Source: Luteimonas rhizosphaericola (lineage in GTDB: Bacteria > Pseudomonadota > Gammaproteobacteria > Xanthomonadales > Xanthomonadaceae). Taken from it: DNA of 64,000 nt. Location of the stretch: NCBI RefSeq assembly GCF_029888045.1, contig NZ_JARXRN010000028.1, positions 782,651 through 846,650 on the forward strand, given 5' to 3'. The notes under the pieces are model-generated. The model had not been told where the DNA came from. It saw only the letters and a list, made by a program, of their open reading frames with translations, and did not search any database. A program made the translations under genes and the position numbers. Positions 35,054 to 44,923 of the stretch are shown here, piece by piece (the stretch's first letter is position 1; each line of letters opens with the position of its first letter).

Positions 35054-36415
35054 TCAGCGCACCAGCTGCAGGATGTCGTTGTAGAACGCCAGGCCCATCA
35101 AGCTAGCCAACAGCACCAGGCCGACATACTGCCCGGCGGCCATCGCACGTTCGCTTAACGGACTGCCTTTGACCAACTCGATAAGGTAATACAACAGGTG
35201 TCCCCCGTCCAAGAGCGGGATCGGGAGCAGGTTGAGGATCGCGATGCTCAGCGACAGCAGGGCCAGGATGGTCAGGTACCAGGCCACGCCCTGGCTGGCG
35301 TAGGCGTTGGTGGCGCGGGCGATGGTCAGCGGCCCGGCGACCGTGTTCTCGAGCGCCAGCCGGCCGGTGAAGGCGCGCTGGATCATGCCCGCCAGCTGGC
35401 CGGTCAGGTGCCCCAGCTCGCGCGCGGCCACCGGGACCGCGGCCACTGGCCCGTACTGCTGCAGCGCGTCCTTGGGCGGCAGTTCGATGCTGCCGGGGGC
35501 TTCGATCCCCAGCACGAAGCGCCGGTTGCCGGCGTCGTCGGTGATTTCGCGCGGGGCGAGCGGGAACGCGAGCCGTTCGCCGTCGCGGGTGACCTCGACC
35601 ATCGCATCGCCCCCGCGCTCGCCCAGCGCCTGCAGCAGCGGGCCGATGTCGTCGAAGCGCTCCACCGGGCGGCCGTCGATCGCGGTGATGCGGTCGCCCT
35701 CGGCCAGCGTGCCCCAGGCGGCGCCATCGGGCAGCACCCGGCCCACGTCGGCGGGAATCGTGAAGTGGCGCGGCACCAGGCCGATGCTGCGGATCACCTG
35801 GCGCTGGTCGAAGTCCGGCGGCAGCTGCGACAGGCGCAGGTCCAGCGTGCGTTCGGCGCCCTGCGCGTCGGCCACCTGCAGTGGCACGTCGGCCCGGTCC
35901 AGAGCGGCCGGCAGCAGCGCCATCTGCAGTTCCATCCAGGTCGGCGTCTGGCGGCCATCGACCGCAAGCACCCGGTCGCCCGTGCGCAGGCCGGAGTCGG
36001 CGGCGATCCCCGACGCCGGCCCCAGCACCGGCGCGTAGTCCGGGCGCCCGATCACGAACATCGCCCACAGCAGCACGAAGCACAGCACCAGGTTGGCGGC
36101 CGGGCCGGCGGCCACGATCGCGATCCGCTTCCACACGGTCTGGCGGTTGAAGGCCTGCGCGGCCTCGGACGCGGGCACGTCGGCCTCGCGCTCGTCGAGC
36201 ATCTTGACGTAGCCGCCGAGCGGAATCGCCGCGATCCGGTATTCGGTGCCGTCGCGGCCGAAGCGCTTCCACAGCGCGCCGCCGAAGCCGATCGAGAACC
36301 GCAGCACGCGCACGCCGCAGCGCCGGGCGACCCAGAAATGGCCGAATTCGTGGATGGTCACGAGGATGCCGAGGCTGACCACCAGCCACCAGGCGGAGCC
36401 GAGGAACTCAGTCAT
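35054..36415 (-). CDS. rseP: Site-2 metalloprotease RseP
   Basis: Inner-membrane zinc protease that cuts anti-sigma factor RseA and signal-peptide remnants. The 453-residue protein has HEFGH at 22-26 in the first membrane segment, two periplasmic PDZ domains (about 115-300), and NLLPIPLLDGGH with Asp403 as third metal ligand. It lies between dxr and bamA as in most gamma-proteobacteria, 9 nt after dxr. Sigma-E targets such as bamA sit next to it. Confidence 0.97.
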   Translation of the reverse strand: MTEFLGSAWWLVVSLGILVTIHEFGHFWVARRCGVRVLRFSIGFGGALWKRFGRDGTEYRIAAIPLGGYVKMLDEREADVPASEAAQAFNRQTVWKRIAIVAAGPAANLVLCFVLLWAMFVIGRPDYAPVLGPASGIAADSGLRTGDRVLAVDGRQTPTWMELQMALLPAALDRADVPLQVADAQGAERTLDLRLSQLPPDFDQRQVIRSIGLVPRHFTIPADVGRVLPDGAAWGTLAEGDRITAIDGRPVERFDDIGPLLQALGERGGDAMVEVTRDGERLAFPLAPREITDDAGNRRFVLGIEAPGSIELPPKDALQQYGPVAAVPVAARELGHLTGQLAGMIQRAFTGRLALENTVAGPLTIARATNAYASQGVAWYLTILALLSLSIAILNLLPIPLLDGGHLLYYLIELVKGSPLSERAMAAGQYVGLVLLASLMGLAFYNDILQLVR

Positions 36416-36424
36416 GGCGGCGGC

Positions 36425-37597
36425 TCATCGGATGGCACCCGTGGCAATGGCGTGTTCGGCATGGCGCCGGGCGCGCGTGTCGGCCTCGCCGAGCGCGGCC
36501 AGCGACTCCGCCGGTTCGACCGCGATCGCCGCCAGGGCGTGCTCGACCAGCGCGGCGATGGACAGGAAACCGATGCGGCCCTGAAGAAAGGCTGAAACCG
36601 CGACCTCGTTCGCCGCGTTCAGCGTCGCCGGCGCCGTGCCCCCCGCGCGCAGCGCGCCGCGCGCGAGCGCCAGGCAGGGGAAGGTGTCGAGATCGGGCGG
36701 CTCGAAGTCCAGCCGCCCGTGGGCGGCGAGGTCGAGCGGACCGACCCCCGAGGCCAGGCGGCGCGGCCAGCCCAGCCCGACCGCCAGCGCGGTGCGCATG
36801 TCCGGCAGGCCCAGCTGCGCCAGCACCGAGCCGTCCACGAACTCGACCAGCGAGTGCACCAGGCTTTGCGGGTGCACCAGGACCTCGAGTCGGGCATCGG
36901 GCAGGTCGAACAGGTGGTGGGCCTCGATCAGTTCCAGCCCCTTGTTCATCAGGGTGGCCGAATCGACCGAGATCTTCGGCCCCATCGACCACTTGGGATG
37001 GGCCACCGCCTCGGCCGGGGTGACGCCCGCCAGCGCCGCGCGGTCGCGCCCCCGGAACGGGCCGCCCGAGGCGGTCAGGGTGACCCGGCGCACGTCGGCG
37101 CCGGCCTCGCGCCCGTGCAGGCACTGGAAGATCGCGTTGTGCTCGCTGTCGATCGGGACGATGGTCGCGCCCGCCGCGCGTGCGGCGCCGGTCAGCAGTT
37201 CGCCGGCCAGCACCAGCGACTCCTTGTTCGCGAGCAGCAGGCGCTTGCCGGCGCGCGCCGCGGCCAGGGTCGAATCCAGGCCGGCGGCGCCGACGATCGC
37301 GGCCACCACGGTGTCGCAGGCGTCGCTGGCGACCAGTTCGCACAGCGCCTCGCCGCCCGCATGGGCACGCGTGTCCAGGCCGGCCGAATCCAGCCCGTCG
37401 CGCAGCGCCGGCAGGGCGTCGGCCTCGCCGATCACGGCATGCATCGGCCGATGGGTGGCGCACAGCGCTACCAGCGCGGAGACGTTGCTGCCCGCCGCGA
37501 GCACGCTGGCGCGCATCGTGTCGGGATGGCGGGCGATGACGTCCAGCGCCGAGGTGCCGATCGAGCCGGTGGCGCCGAGGATGGCGATCGACTGCAT
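36425..37597 (-). CDS. dxr: 1-deoxy-D-xylulose 5-phosphate reductoisomerase
   Basis: Commits the MEP pathway by converting DXP to MEP with NADPH; target of fosmidomycin. The 390-residue product has the Rossmann motif [14 protein letters not shown] at 7-20, [12 protein letters not shown], the metal-binding [23 protein letters not shown] and [21 protein letters not shown] (partial shown). With ispA and uppS it supplies isoprenoids. Its ATG shares a base with the stop of a 43-codon frame upstream. Confidence 0.97.
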   Translation of the reverse strand: MQSIAILGATGSIGTSALDVIARHPDTMRASVLAAGSNVSALVALCATHRPMHAVIGEADALPALRDGLDSAGLDTRAHAGGEALCELVASDACDTVVAAIVGAAGLDSTLAAARAGKRLLLANKESLVLAGELLTGAARAAGATIVPIDSEHNAIFQCLHGREAGADVRRVTLTASGGPFRGRDRAALAGVTPAEAVAHPKWSMGPKISVDSATLMNKGLELIEAHHLFDLPDARLEVLVHPQSLVHSLVEFVDGSVLAQLGLPDMRTALAVGLGWPRRLASGVGPLDLAAHGRLDFEPPDLDTFPCLALARGALRAGGTAPATLNAANEVAVSAFLQGRIGFLSIAALVEHALAAIAVEPAESLAALGEADTRARRHAEHAIATGAIR

Positions 37598-37728
37598 CAC
37601 GCCACGTCCCGCGGCGCCGAAGCGAGGCCCGCCTGTTCGCCGGCATCGTCCGCGTCCGCCGCGGACCCGGACGCGTGCCGGCCATCCGGAGGCGTCACGG
37701 CCGCGGCGCTGGAGGCGAGGGCAGTCAT
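37597..37728 (-). CDS. Possible 43-codon ORF between cdsA and dxr
   Basis: The 133-nt gap between cdsA and dxr is filled by one frame, starting ATG 2 nt after the cdsA stop and ending TGA that overlaps the dxr ATG (TGATG). The product is Ala/Asp/Gly-rich (starts [16 protein letters not shown]) with no recognisable domain. The stop-start overlap suggests it may be translated to couple dxr to cdsA. It may equally be a chance frame in GC-rich DNA. Confidence 0.3.
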   Translation of the reverse strand: MTALASSAAAVTPPDGRHASGSAADADDAGEQAGLASAPRDVA

Positions 37729-37730
37729 GG

Positions 37731-38606
37731 CTAGAAGCCGAGCCAGATCTTCGCCACCGCGAACGCGGGCAGCGCGGCGAGCACGCTGTCGACCCGGTCC
37801 AGCACCCCGCCGTGGCCCGGGATGAGGGTCCCGGAGTCCTTGGCGCCGACATGCCGCTTGAGCAGGCTCTCGAACAGGTCGCCGACCACCGAGAACAGCA
37901 CCGTAGCCACCGCCGCCAGCGCGACCAGCGGCAGCTGGGCCGCGCCCGCGCCGGCCAGCGGCGCCATCGCCAGCGCCACGACGACCGCCAGCAGCAGCCC
38001 GCCGCCGAGCCCCTCGAAGGTCTTGTTGGGGCTGATCCGCGGCGCCATGCGCCGGGCGAACCAGCGGCCGCCGAACTTGCGGCCGGCGAAGTAGGCGCCG
38101 GTGTCGCTGGCCCACACGATCATCAGCGCGGTCAGCAGCCAGACGTGGCCCTGCGGCACCAGCCGCAGCCCGGTCGGCGCCGGGTCGCCGGCGTGCAGCA
38201 CTGCGAGCGCGCACCAGGCCGGCACCACCGCCAGGGTGCCGGCAGCCAGCTTGAACACGCGCGCGTGGGTGTCGTGGTCGGAGGCGAAGTGGAAATGCCG
38301 CAGCCACAGCATGGCCACCAGCCACCAGGCCACGCCGATCATGCTCACCAGCTTGAACAGCACCAGCGAGCCGCCGCTGTCGGTCGGCGAGGCCCACACC
38401 AGCGCCGCCATCAGCAGCAGGTTGGCCAGCAGCAGCAGCGTCCGCTGCAGGGTGTCGTCGATCTCGGAGAGCCGGAACCATTCCCACAGCGCGGCGAGGA
38501 AGGCGATCGCCGACAGCGCGACCAGCCAGGGCGTCGGCAGCAACAGCACGCCGGCGATCGCCAGGGGCGCCATCAGCAGGGCGGCGAGGACGCGGGTACG
38601 GGTCAC
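37731..38606 (-). CDS. cdsA: Phosphatidate cytidylyltransferase
   Basis: Makes CDP-diacylglycerol from CTP and phosphatidate, the branch point of phospholipid synthesis. The 291-residue polytopic membrane protein has about eight hydrophobic segments and the family signature near the C-terminus, [20 protein letters not shown]. Start is GTG at 38606, overlapping the uppS stop (GTGA). The uppS-cdsA-dxr-rseP-bamA order is conserved. Confidence 0.96.
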   Translation of the reverse strand: MTRTRVLAALLMAPLAIAGVLLLPTPWLVALSAIAFLAALWEWFRLSEIDDTLQRTLLLLANLLLMAALVWASPTDSGGSLVLFKLVSMIGVAWWLVAMLWLRHFHFASDHDTHARVFKLAAGTLAVVPAWCALAVLHAGDPAPTGLRLVPQGHVWLLTALMIVWASDTGAYFAGRKFGGRWFARRMAPRISPNKTFEGLGGGLLLAVVVALAMAPLAGAGAAQLPLVALAAVATVLFSVVGDLFESLLKRHVGAKDSGTLIPGHGGVLDRVDSVLAALPAFAVAKIWLGF

Positions 38607-39418
38607 GGGGCGGCGCTCCGGTGGGAAGGCGGAAGGGTGCCGGACACCTGTTCGCCGGTCAGCCCGAAGCGGCGCTCGCGGCCGGCGAACACGCGGATGG
38701 CCTCGTGCAGCGTGGCCGCGTCCAGGTCGGGCCACAGGGTTTCGGTGAACCACAGTTCGGTGTAGGCCAGCTGCCAGAGCAGGAAGTTGCTGATCCGGTA
38801 GTCGCCGCCGGTGCGGATGAACAGGTCGGGCGGCGGCAGGTCGGCCAGCGCCATGCGCGCGCCGACGGCCGCCTCGTCGATCTGGTCCGGGCGCAGGCGG
38901 CCGGCGGCGACGTCCTCGGCCAGCGCGCGCGCCGCGGCGGCGATGTCCTGGCGTCCGCCGTAGCTGGCGGCGATGGCGAGGGTCAGCCGCGTATTGCCGC
39001 GGGTCAGGGTCTCGGCCGCGTGCATGCGCGCGCGGATGTCGGCGGGGAAACGCGCGCGGTCGCCGATGAAGCGCACCTCGACCCCGCGCCGGTGCAGTTC
39101 CTCGACCTCGCGGTCCAGCGCCGCCAGGAACAGCTTCATCAGCGCGCCGACCTCTTCTTCCGGACGACCCCAGTTCTCGCTGGAGAACGCGAACAGGGTC
39201 AGCGCGCGGATGCCGTGCTCGAGGCAGAAATCGATGCAGACATTGACCGCGCGCGCGCCGGCCCGGTGGCCGATCGCCCGCGGGCGCCGGCGACGCGCCG
39301 CCCAGCGGCCGTTCCCGTCCATGATCACCGCCACGTGGCGCGGCACGCCGTCGGCAGCGCCGGCGGCGGGTCCGGGCGCGCCCGGATCCCGCGGATTCGC
39401 TTCTGGCGTGATGGACAT
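38603..39418 (-). CDS. uppS: Undecaprenyl diphosphate synthase
   Basis: Adds eight isopentenyl units in cis to farnesyl diphosphate to make the C55 lipid carrier of peptidoglycan and O-antigen. The 271-residue product has HVAVIMDGNGRWA (Asp34), LTLFAFSSENWGRP and IRTGGDYRISNFLLWQLAYT. ATG at 39418 leaves a 25-residue Pro/Ala-rich N-terminal tail before the conserved core; an upstream in-frame ATG would lengthen this further. frr ends 47 nt upstream. Confidence 0.96.
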   Translation of the reverse strand: MSITPEANPRDPGAPGPAAGAADGVPRHVAVIMDGNGRWAARRRRPRAIGHRAGARAVNVCIDFCLEHGIRALTLFAFSSENWGRPEEEVGALMKLFLAALDREVEELHRRGVEVRFIGDRARFPADIRARMHAAETLTRGNTRLTLAIAASYGGRQDIAAAARALAEDVAAGRLRPDQIDEAAVGARMALADLPPPDLFIRTGGDYRISNFLLWQLAYTELWFTETLWPDLDAATLHEAIRVFAGRERRFGLTGEQVSGTLPPSHRSAAP

Positions 39419-39465
39419 GGCGTGGCTGGCGGTCGTCGCGGACCCCTCCCGGTGCGCGACGATCA

Positions 39466-40023
39466 TCAGACCGCCATCAGTTCCTGTTCCTTGCCCTTGA
39501 CCACCTCGTCGACGTCCTTGATCGCCTTGTCGGTGATCTTCTGTATCTCGTCCTCGGTGCGGCGCTCGTCGTCCTCGGAGATCTGCTTCTCCTTGAGCAG
39601 TTCCTTGACCTGCTGGATCGCGTCGCGGCGGATGTTGCGGATCGCGACCTTCGCGTCCTCGCCCTCGCCATGCACCACCTTGGTCAGTTCCTTGCGGCGC
39701 TCCTCGGTCAGGGCGGGCAGGTTGAGGCGGATCGTGGTGCCGGCGGTGTTCGGGGTCAGGCCCAGGTCGGAGGCGAGGATCGCCTTCTCGACCGCGCCGA
39801 CCATCTGCTTCTCCCACGGCGTGATCGTGAGCGAACGCGCGTCGCTGACGGCGACGCTGGCCACCTGGCTCAGCGGCATGTCCGAGCCGTAGTAGCTGAC
39901 CTTCAGGTGCTCGACCAGCGCGGTCGAAGCGCGGCCGGTGCGCACCTTCACCAGGGTGTGGCGCAGCGCATCGACGCTCTTGGCCATGCGGGTCTGGGCG
40001 TCCTTCTTGATCTCGTTGAGCAT
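39466..40023 (-). CDS. frr: Ribosome recycling factor
   Basis: With EF-G splits post-termination ribosomes. The 185-residue product is full length with [20 protein letters not shown], the conserved [36 protein letters not shown] and the long helical arms. GGAG lies 8 nt before the ATG. A consensus TATAAT 37 nt upstream suggests its own promoter, separate from pyrH. Confidence 0.97.
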   Translation of the reverse strand: MLNEIKKDAQTRMAKSVDALRHTLVKVRTGRASTALVEHLKVSYYGSDMPLSQVASVAVSDARSLTITPWEKQMVGAVEKAILASDLGLTPNTAGTTIRLNLPALTEERRKELTKVVHGEGEDAKVAIRNIRRDAIQQVKELLKEKQISEDDERRTEDEIQKITDKAIKDVDEVVKGKEQELMAV

Positions 40024-40060
40024 CGCCGGCTCCGGTCGTTGTGCAGGGTTGAACTGCGGG

Positions 40061-40066
40061 ATTATA
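40061..40066 (-). promoter_or_regulatory. -10 box (TATAAT) for frr
   Basis: ATTATA on the given strand is TATAAT on the minus strand, 37 nt before the frr ATG, inside the 203-nt pyrH-frr gap. No clear -35 hexamer is seen. Confidence 0.45.
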
Positions 40067-40226
40067 GGCGGTGTCGCTGCCCGGGCCGCGCCGGCGGGTC
40101 GATCGGGTGGCGGTCCGGACAGCCGGGCGGCGGCGAGCGCCGTGGCGACGGGGCGACCGGCACGCACCGGCGCCAGTCCCGGAACAGCGAACGCGCGGGG
40201 GCTGCGCCGCGCGCGCGACGGGCGCC

Positions 40227-40949
40227 TCAGCCCCGGCCGCGCACCAGGGTGCCGATCGGCTCGCCGCGCAGGATGCGCAGCAGCACGCCCGGCTGGGACA
40301 TGTCGAAGATCCGCAGCGGCAGGTCGCTGTCGCGGCACAGCGCGAACGCGGCCGTGTCCATCACCTGCAGGTCGCGCGAGATGACCTCGTCGTAGGTCAG
40401 GGTGTCGTAGCGCACCGCGTCGGGGTGCTTCTTCGGATCGCGGTCGTACACGCCGTCGACCTTGGTGGCCTTGAGCAGCAGGTCGGCGCCGATCTCGATC
40501 GCGCGCAGCGCGGCGCCGGAATCCGTGGTGAAGAACGGATTGCCGGTGCCGGCGGCGAAGATCCCGATCCGGCCCTTCTCCAGGTGCCGGATGGCGCGCC
40601 TGCGGATGTAGTCCTCGCAGACGTCGTTGATCTTGATCGCACTCATCACGCGGACCTTGGCGCCGAGCTTCTCCAGCGCGTCCTGCATCGCCAGCGCGTT
40701 GATCACCGTGGCCAGCATGCCCATCTGGTCGCCGGTCACGCGGTCCATGCCGGCGGCCGCCAGCCCGGCGCCGCGGAAGATGTTGCCGCCGCCGATGACC
40801 ACGCCGACCTCGGCGCCGGCCTGCTGCGCCTCGATGATCTCGCGCGCCAGGCGGCCGATGACCTTCGGGTCGATGCCGTAGTCCTCGTCGCCCATCAACG
40901 CCTCGCCCGAGAGCTTGAGCAGGACGCGGCGATAGGCAAGCTGGGACAT
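40227..40949 (-). CDS. pyrH: UMP kinase
   Basis: Hexameric bacterial UMP kinase, making UDP for pyrimidine nucleotides and cell-wall precursors; activated by GTP and inhibited by UTP in the family. The 240-residue amino-acid-kinase fold has [43 protein letters not shown] and [26 protein letters not shown] (minus strand, 40978-40983), 28 nt before the ATG, may be its -10 box. tsf is not directly adjacent: a GGDEF gene lies between. Confidence 0.97.
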   Translation of the reverse strand: MSQLAYRRVLLKLSGEALMGDEDYGIDPKVIGRLAREIIEAQQAGAEVGVVIGGGNIFRGAGLAAAGMDRVTGDQMGMLATVINALAMQDALEKLGAKVRVMSAIKINDVCEDYIRRRAIRHLEKGRIGIFAAGTGNPFFTTDSGAALRAIEIGADLLLKATKVDGVYDRDPKKHPDAVRYDTLTYDEVISRDLQVMDTAAFALCRDSDLPLRIFDMSQPGVLLRILRGEPIGTLVRGRG

Positions 40950-40977
40950 CGAGACCTCGGGGCGGGGAAGCGCGTGG

Positions 40978-40983
40978 ATTCTA
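40978..40983 (-). promoter_or_regulatory. -10 box (TAGAAT) for pyrH
   Basis: Minus-strand TAGAAT lies 28 nt before the pyrH ATG in the 82-nt gap after the HDOD-GGDEF gene stop. No strong -35 match. Confidence 0.35.
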
Positions 40984-41031
40984 GCCCATCGGCCCGCGCG
41001 CAGGTCCGTTGCGACTCCGGCGCGCGCCGCC

Positions 41032-42519
41032 TCAGCCCTCGGGCGCGGCCACCTGGTTGCGGCCGTCGCGCTTGGCGCCGTACAGCGCTTCGTCGGCCGC
41101 CCGCAGCAGGTCCTGTGCGCTGGCGAACCCGTCGCCGCCTCCCTGACTGGCGAGCCCGGCGGAGAAGGTGATGTACAGGGGCACGCCGTCGACCAGTGCC
41201 ATCGGCGTGCGCGAGATCTCCGCCAGGATGCGTTCGAGCGTGACGCGCGCCGCCGCCGCGTCGCAGTTGCCGAGCACGATCAGGAATTCCTCGCCGCCAT
41301 AGCGGGCCAGCAGGTCGCTCTGGCGCAGGTGTCCGGCCAGGCAGCGGGTGAACTCCTGCAGCACCTGGTCGCCGACGAGGTGGCCGTGGCGGTCGTTGAT
41401 GCGCTTGAAATCGTCCAGGTCGATGAAGGCGATCGATAGCGGCCGCCCGTGCTCCAGGGCGTCGCGGAACTCGCGCTCCAGCACTTCCTCCAGCTGCAGC
41501 CGGTTGTAGGCGCCGGTGAGCGGATCGCGCCGGGCCTGTTCGGTGAGGTCCTGGGTCCTGGCCTTGAGCGCTTCGAGCTCACGCCGCGCGACGGCGGCGT
41601 TGCGGATCTCGATCAGGTTGCGCACCACCATCAGTTCCTGGACCCGGCCGTGCACGGCGCGCACGTCGCGCGGGTCGTCCAGGCGGACGTCGAACAGCGC
41701 GCCCAGTTCCGGCGCGGACGCGGACAGGCGCTCGAGCAGGCGCGCGGTGCTGGCGCCGTCCAGGCCGGTGCGGCGCTCAAGTTCGGCCGCGAGCGCGCGC
41801 AACTGCTCCGGCGTGCCGGCCTGCATCCACAGGTCGGCGACCACGCCGGACCCGCCGACGCAGGAGAGCGCGGCGTCGCCGTCCCAGGGACCACTTTCGT
41901 GGCGGGCGATGCTGTCCTGCAGCCACGCGGGCAGGTTCCAGCGGGCGGCCAGCCAGGCGCCCACCTCGGCATGGTCGCTGCCGAACAGGGTGCGCTCGCG
42001 CGCCAGCGGGGCAAGCCCCGGCGGGCCCGGGTCGAGCAGGGTGTAGCGCTCGGGCAGGACCTGCATCAGCGCCAGCGCGCCGATGTCCTGGAGCAGGCCG
42101 GCAAGCATCAGTTCCTCGGGGCGGTCCAGCCCCGCGTCTTCACCCAGCAGGCGGGCCGCCATGGCCGACAGCACGCTGCGGCGCCAGTACTGCTCGCGTG
42201 CGGCCGCCACCTGGCCACCGCCGCGCATCGTCGTCGCCAGGGAAAAGCCGAGCGCCAGGGTCAGCGCCGCATTCAGCCCCAGCAGGGCCAGTGCCCGCGA
42301 CACGGTCTCCGGCGGCCGCCGGGTGGCGCTGGCGAACAGCGGCGAGTTGGCGATCCGCAGGATCCGCGCCGCGAGCGCGGGATCGAGCCCGATCGCGTCC
42401 GCGGTCGCATTCAGGTCCGCCTTCGGGTCCTGGGCGAGCGCGATCACCCGCAGCGCCACGCCGGGTGGCGTGGGCAGGTCGGGGCAGCGGTCGAGCAGGG
42501 TGGCCAGCTCGGGTTGCAT
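41032..42519 (-). CDS. HDOD-GGDEF protein, probable diguanylate cyclase
   Basis: The 495-residue protein has an N-terminal HDOD domain (about 10-215; [35 protein letters not shown]), a linker with a predicted coiled coil (about 290-330, [17 protein letters not shown]), and a C-terminal GGDEF domain (about 332-490). The active-site GGEEF at 408-412 is intact, and RxxD (RQSD) five residues before it is a product-inhibition I-site, so it probably makes cyclic di-GMP. No membrane segment is seen, so it is cytoplasmic. It is inserted between tsf and pyrH on the same strand. Its input signal is unknown. Confidence 0.9.
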   Translation of the reverse strand: MQPELATLLDRCPDLPTPPGVALRVIALAQDPKADLNATADAIGLDPALAARILRIANSPLFASATRRPPETVSRALALLGLNAALTLALGFSLATTMRGGGQVAAAREQYWRRSVLSAMAARLLGEDAGLDRPEELMLAGLLQDIGALALMQVLPERYTLLDPGPPGLAPLARERTLFGSDHAEVGAWLAARWNLPAWLQDSIARHESGPWDGDAALSCVGGSGVVADLWMQAGTPEQLRALAAELERRTGLDGASTARLLERLSASAPELGALFDVRLDDPRDVRAVHGRVQELMVVRNLIEIRNAAVARRELEALKARTQDLTEQARRDPLTGAYNRLQLEEVLEREFRDALEHGRPLSIAFIDLDDFKRINDRHGHLVGDQVLQEFTRCLAGHLRQSDLLARYGGEEFLIVLGNCDAAAARVTLERILAEISRTPMALVDGVPLYITFSAGLASQGGGDGFASAQDLLRAADEALYGAKRDGRNQVAAPEG

Positions 42520-42625
42520 CGAACGCGGACTCCAGGAAGGGACGGGGCTGCCCGCCCGGGGACGGGGGATGGCGCCGACGTTAACGGCCGGACGCCCCCG
42601 TACTGTAGCCGCGGCCACGTCCCAT

Positions 42626-42651
42626 GAAAAAAGCCGCGCTTTCGCGCGGCT
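42626..42651 (-). terminator. Intrinsic terminator of rpsB-tsf
   Basis: Read on the minus strand: GCCGCGC, GAAA tetraloop, GCGCGGC, then six T. A 7-bp GC stem (42633-42639 with 42644-42650) and T run 30 nt after the tsf stop make a standard rho-independent terminator. It separates tsf from the HDOD-GGDEF gene. Confidence 0.92.
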
Positions 42652-42680
42652 TCTTCCGGGACCCGCCTGGTGGGCGGGAA

Positions 42681-43553
42681 TCAGGCCAGGCCGGCCTGCT
42701 TCATCACTTCGGCGGCGTAGTCCTCGACCACCTTCTCGATGCCTTCGCCCACGGCCAGGCGCTGGAAGCCGACGACTTCGGCGCCGGCGGCCTTGAGCAC
42801 GGCCTCGACGGACTTGTCGGTGTCCAGCACGTAGGGCTGGCCGTACAGGCTGACCTCGTTGACGATCTTGGCGATCTTGCCGCCGATGATCTTCTCCAGG
42901 ATCTCGGCCGGCTTGGCGCGGTCCTTGTCGGACATCTTCGCCAGCTCGATCTCCTTTTCCTTGGCGATGAAGTCGGCCGGGACGTCGGACTGCTTGTTGT
43001 GCGGCGGGTTCATCGCCGCGACGTGCATCGCCAGGCCGCGCGCCAGGTCGGCATCGCCGCCCTTGAGCTCGACCAGCACGCCGATCTTGCCGCCGTGGAC
43101 GTAGGCCGCGACCTGGTTGGCGCTGTCGATGCGCGCCAGGCGGCGCACCTGCACGTTCTCGCCGACCTTGGCGATCACGGCCGCACGCGCCTCTTCGACG
43201 GTCTCGCCCGAAGCCAGCCTGGTGACCTTGAGCGCGTCGACGTCGGAAGCGGACAGCGCGGCCTGGGCGACGGCCTCGGTGAAGGCGACGAAGTTCTCGT
43301 CCTTGGCCACGAAGTCGGTCTCGGAGTTGATCTCCACCAGCACCGCCTTGCCGGCGTCCTGGGCGGCGGCGATGCGGCCCTCGGCGGCGACGCGGCTGGC
43401 CTTCTTGTCGGCCTTGGCGAGGCCGGACTTGCGCAGCGATTCGGCCGCGGCGTCGATGTCGCCGTTGCTTTCGGTGAGCGCCTTCTTGCATTCCATCATG
43501 CCGGCGCCGGTGCGCTCGCGCAGTTCCTTGACCAGGGATGCGGTGATTTCCAT
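42681..43553 (-). CDS. tsf: Elongation factor Ts
   Basis: Nucleotide exchange factor for EF-Tu. The 290-residue protein has the N-terminal [19 protein letters not shown], the [13 protein letters not shown] motif near residue 80 (the TDFV contact with EF-Tu) and a full C-terminal domain. It follows rpsB by 129 nt, and an intrinsic terminator lies 30 nt after its stop. Confidence 0.98.
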   Translation of the reverse strand: MEITASLVKELRERTGAGMMECKKALTESNGDIDAAAESLRKSGLAKADKKASRVAAEGRIAAAQDAGKAVLVEINSETDFVAKDENFVAFTEAVAQAALSASDVDALKVTRLASGETVEEARAAVIAKVGENVQVRRLARIDSANQVAAYVHGGKIGVLVELKGGDADLARGLAMHVAAMNPPHNKQSDVPADFIAKEKEIELAKMSDKDRAKPAEILEKIIGGKIAKIVNEVSLYGQPYVLDTDKSVEAVLKAAGAEVVGFQRLAVGEGIEKVVEDYAAEVMKQAGLA

Positions 43554-43682
43554 CGGGGACCTCGGATTTCGAAAAGATGATCGGCGGGCCGGGGCCCGCC
43601 GCGGGAGTCTGGACGGCCGAGATGGGGCCAGCCGCCTCGATCGCAACCGCGCCCACGATGGCGCGGTTGCGTTGCCGCGGAA

Positions 43683-44531
43683 TTACCCGGCGGCCGGGGC
43701 CTCGTCGGCCTTGGGGGCGTCGCCGCCCTCGGTGCCTGCGGCAGTCGCTTCGGCATTGCCGTTGGCGGCCTTCTTCGCCGGTGCGCGGCGGGCCGGCTTG
43801 CCTTCACCCTCGGCGAAGTCGTCCTCGCGCACGTTGGCCGCGTTCGGCGCCGCGGCCTTGCCCTCGAGCACGGCGTCGGCGGCGGCGCGCGCGTACAGCT
43901 GCACCGCGCGGATGGCGTCGTCGTTGCCGGGGATGGCGTAGTCGACCAGGGCGGGGTCGTAGTTGGTGTCGACCACCGCGACCACCGGGATGCCGAGCTT
44001 CTTGGCTTCCTTGACCGCGATGTCCTCGTGGCCGATGTCGATCACGAACAGCGCGTCGGGCAGGCGGTTGAGGTCCTTCAGGCCGCCCAGCGAGGCCTCG
44101 AGCTTGTCGCGCTCGCGGCGCAGGCCCAGCACCTCGTGCTTGACCAGCTTCTCGAAGGTGCCGTCGGTCTCGGCCGCTTCCAGCTCCTTCAGGCGCGAGA
44201 CCGACTGCTTGACGGTGCGGAAGTTGGTCAGCGTGCCGCCCAGCCAGCGCTGGGTCATGTACGGCATGCCGCAGCGCTCGGCTTCTTCCTTGATCGAGTC
44301 GCGCGCGCTGCGCTTGGTGCCGACGAACAGGATGATGCCGCGCTTCTGGGCGATGCCGGAGACGAAGTTCATCGCGTCGTTGAACAGCGGAACCGTCTTC
44401 TCGAGATTGATGATGTGGATCTTGCCGCGGGCACCGAAGATGTAGGGGGCCATCTTCGGGTTCCAGTAGCGCGTCTGGTGGCCGAAGTGGACGCCGGCTT
44501 CCAGCATCTGGCGCATGGTGATCTGGGGCAT
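43683..44531 (-). CDS. rpsB: 30S ribosomal protein S2
   Basis: The 282-residue product has the S2 start [35 protein letters not shown], and [19 protein letters not shown]. It is about 40 residues longer than E. coli S2: an Ala/Lys/Glu-rich tail after about residue 235 ([15 protein letters not shown] and more) is probably disordered. It has a strong promoter about 240 nt upstream, so a long 5' leader is expected, where S2 autoregulation acts in other proteobacteria. Confidence 0.98.
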   Translation of the reverse strand: MPQITMRQMLEAGVHFGHQTRYWNPKMAPYIFGARGKIHIINLEKTVPLFNDAMNFVSGIAQKRGIILFVGTKRSARDSIKEEAERCGMPYMTQRWLGGTLTNFRTVKQSVSRLKELEAAETDGTFEKLVKHEVLGLRRERDKLEASLGGLKDLNRLPDALFVIDIGHEDIAVKEAKKLGIPVVAVVDTNYDPALVDYAIPGNDDAIRAVQLYARAAADAVLEGKAAAPNAANVREDDFAEGEGKPARRAPAKKAANGNAEATAAGTEGGDAPKADEAPAAG

Positions 44532-44773
44532 GGAACGGACTCCTGAGGTGGAACCCGCCGCCGCTGCGATGTGGGCGGTGCGCCTGCACGGGACAGGGCG
44601 CGGGGTTCCGGGGTTGGGCCTCCCCGCCGCCTCCGTGGCCAGATCCGGTGCGGTCCTGGCGGACCGTCCGGACACCCCGGCACGGGTGCTTGCAGCGGGT
44701 GTGTATTCGCCTGCGTCGGTGGACGCGATACCCGGCGTGGGCGGCTGGCCGGCACGGATGCGCCGGACACAGC
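44532..44773 (-). promoter_or_regulatory. Predicted 240-nt rpsB 5' leader
   Basis: From the promoter at 44780-44808 the transcript would start near 44773 and run about 240 nt before the rpsB ATG. No gene fits on the minus strand. In E. coli, S2 represses its own operon through the rpsB leader; the position suggests a similar site, but I did not establish a fold. Confidence 0.4.
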
Positions 44774-44779
44774 CGCGGA

Positions 44780-44808
44780 AGGATAGCCGCCGCCGGGGCT
44801 GCTGGCAA
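44780..44808 (-). promoter_or_regulatory. rpsB promoter
   Basis: On the minus strand TTGCCA (44803-44808), a 17-nt spacer, and TATCCT (44780-44785). This is the best sigma-70 promoter match in the window, fitting a highly expressed ribosomal operon. Confidence 0.65.
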
Positions 44809-44911
44809 ACCCGGCCCTTTTCCCGGCAGGCGGGGCAGGGCGTCTCGCGGCCGCAGCCGGCGCCGCGCGGGTGGCGGTCCGGGCCCGCCGGCAGCGCGGG
44901 CCGAGGTCGGC

Positions 44912-44917
44912 GATAAT
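44912..44917 (+). promoter_or_regulatory. -10 box (GATAAT) for map
   Basis: GATAAT ends exactly 6 nt before the map ATG. There is no Shine-Dalgarno in between or just upstream, so the transcript probably begins at or near the start codon. Confidence 0.45.
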
Positions 44918-44923
44918 GCGGCG

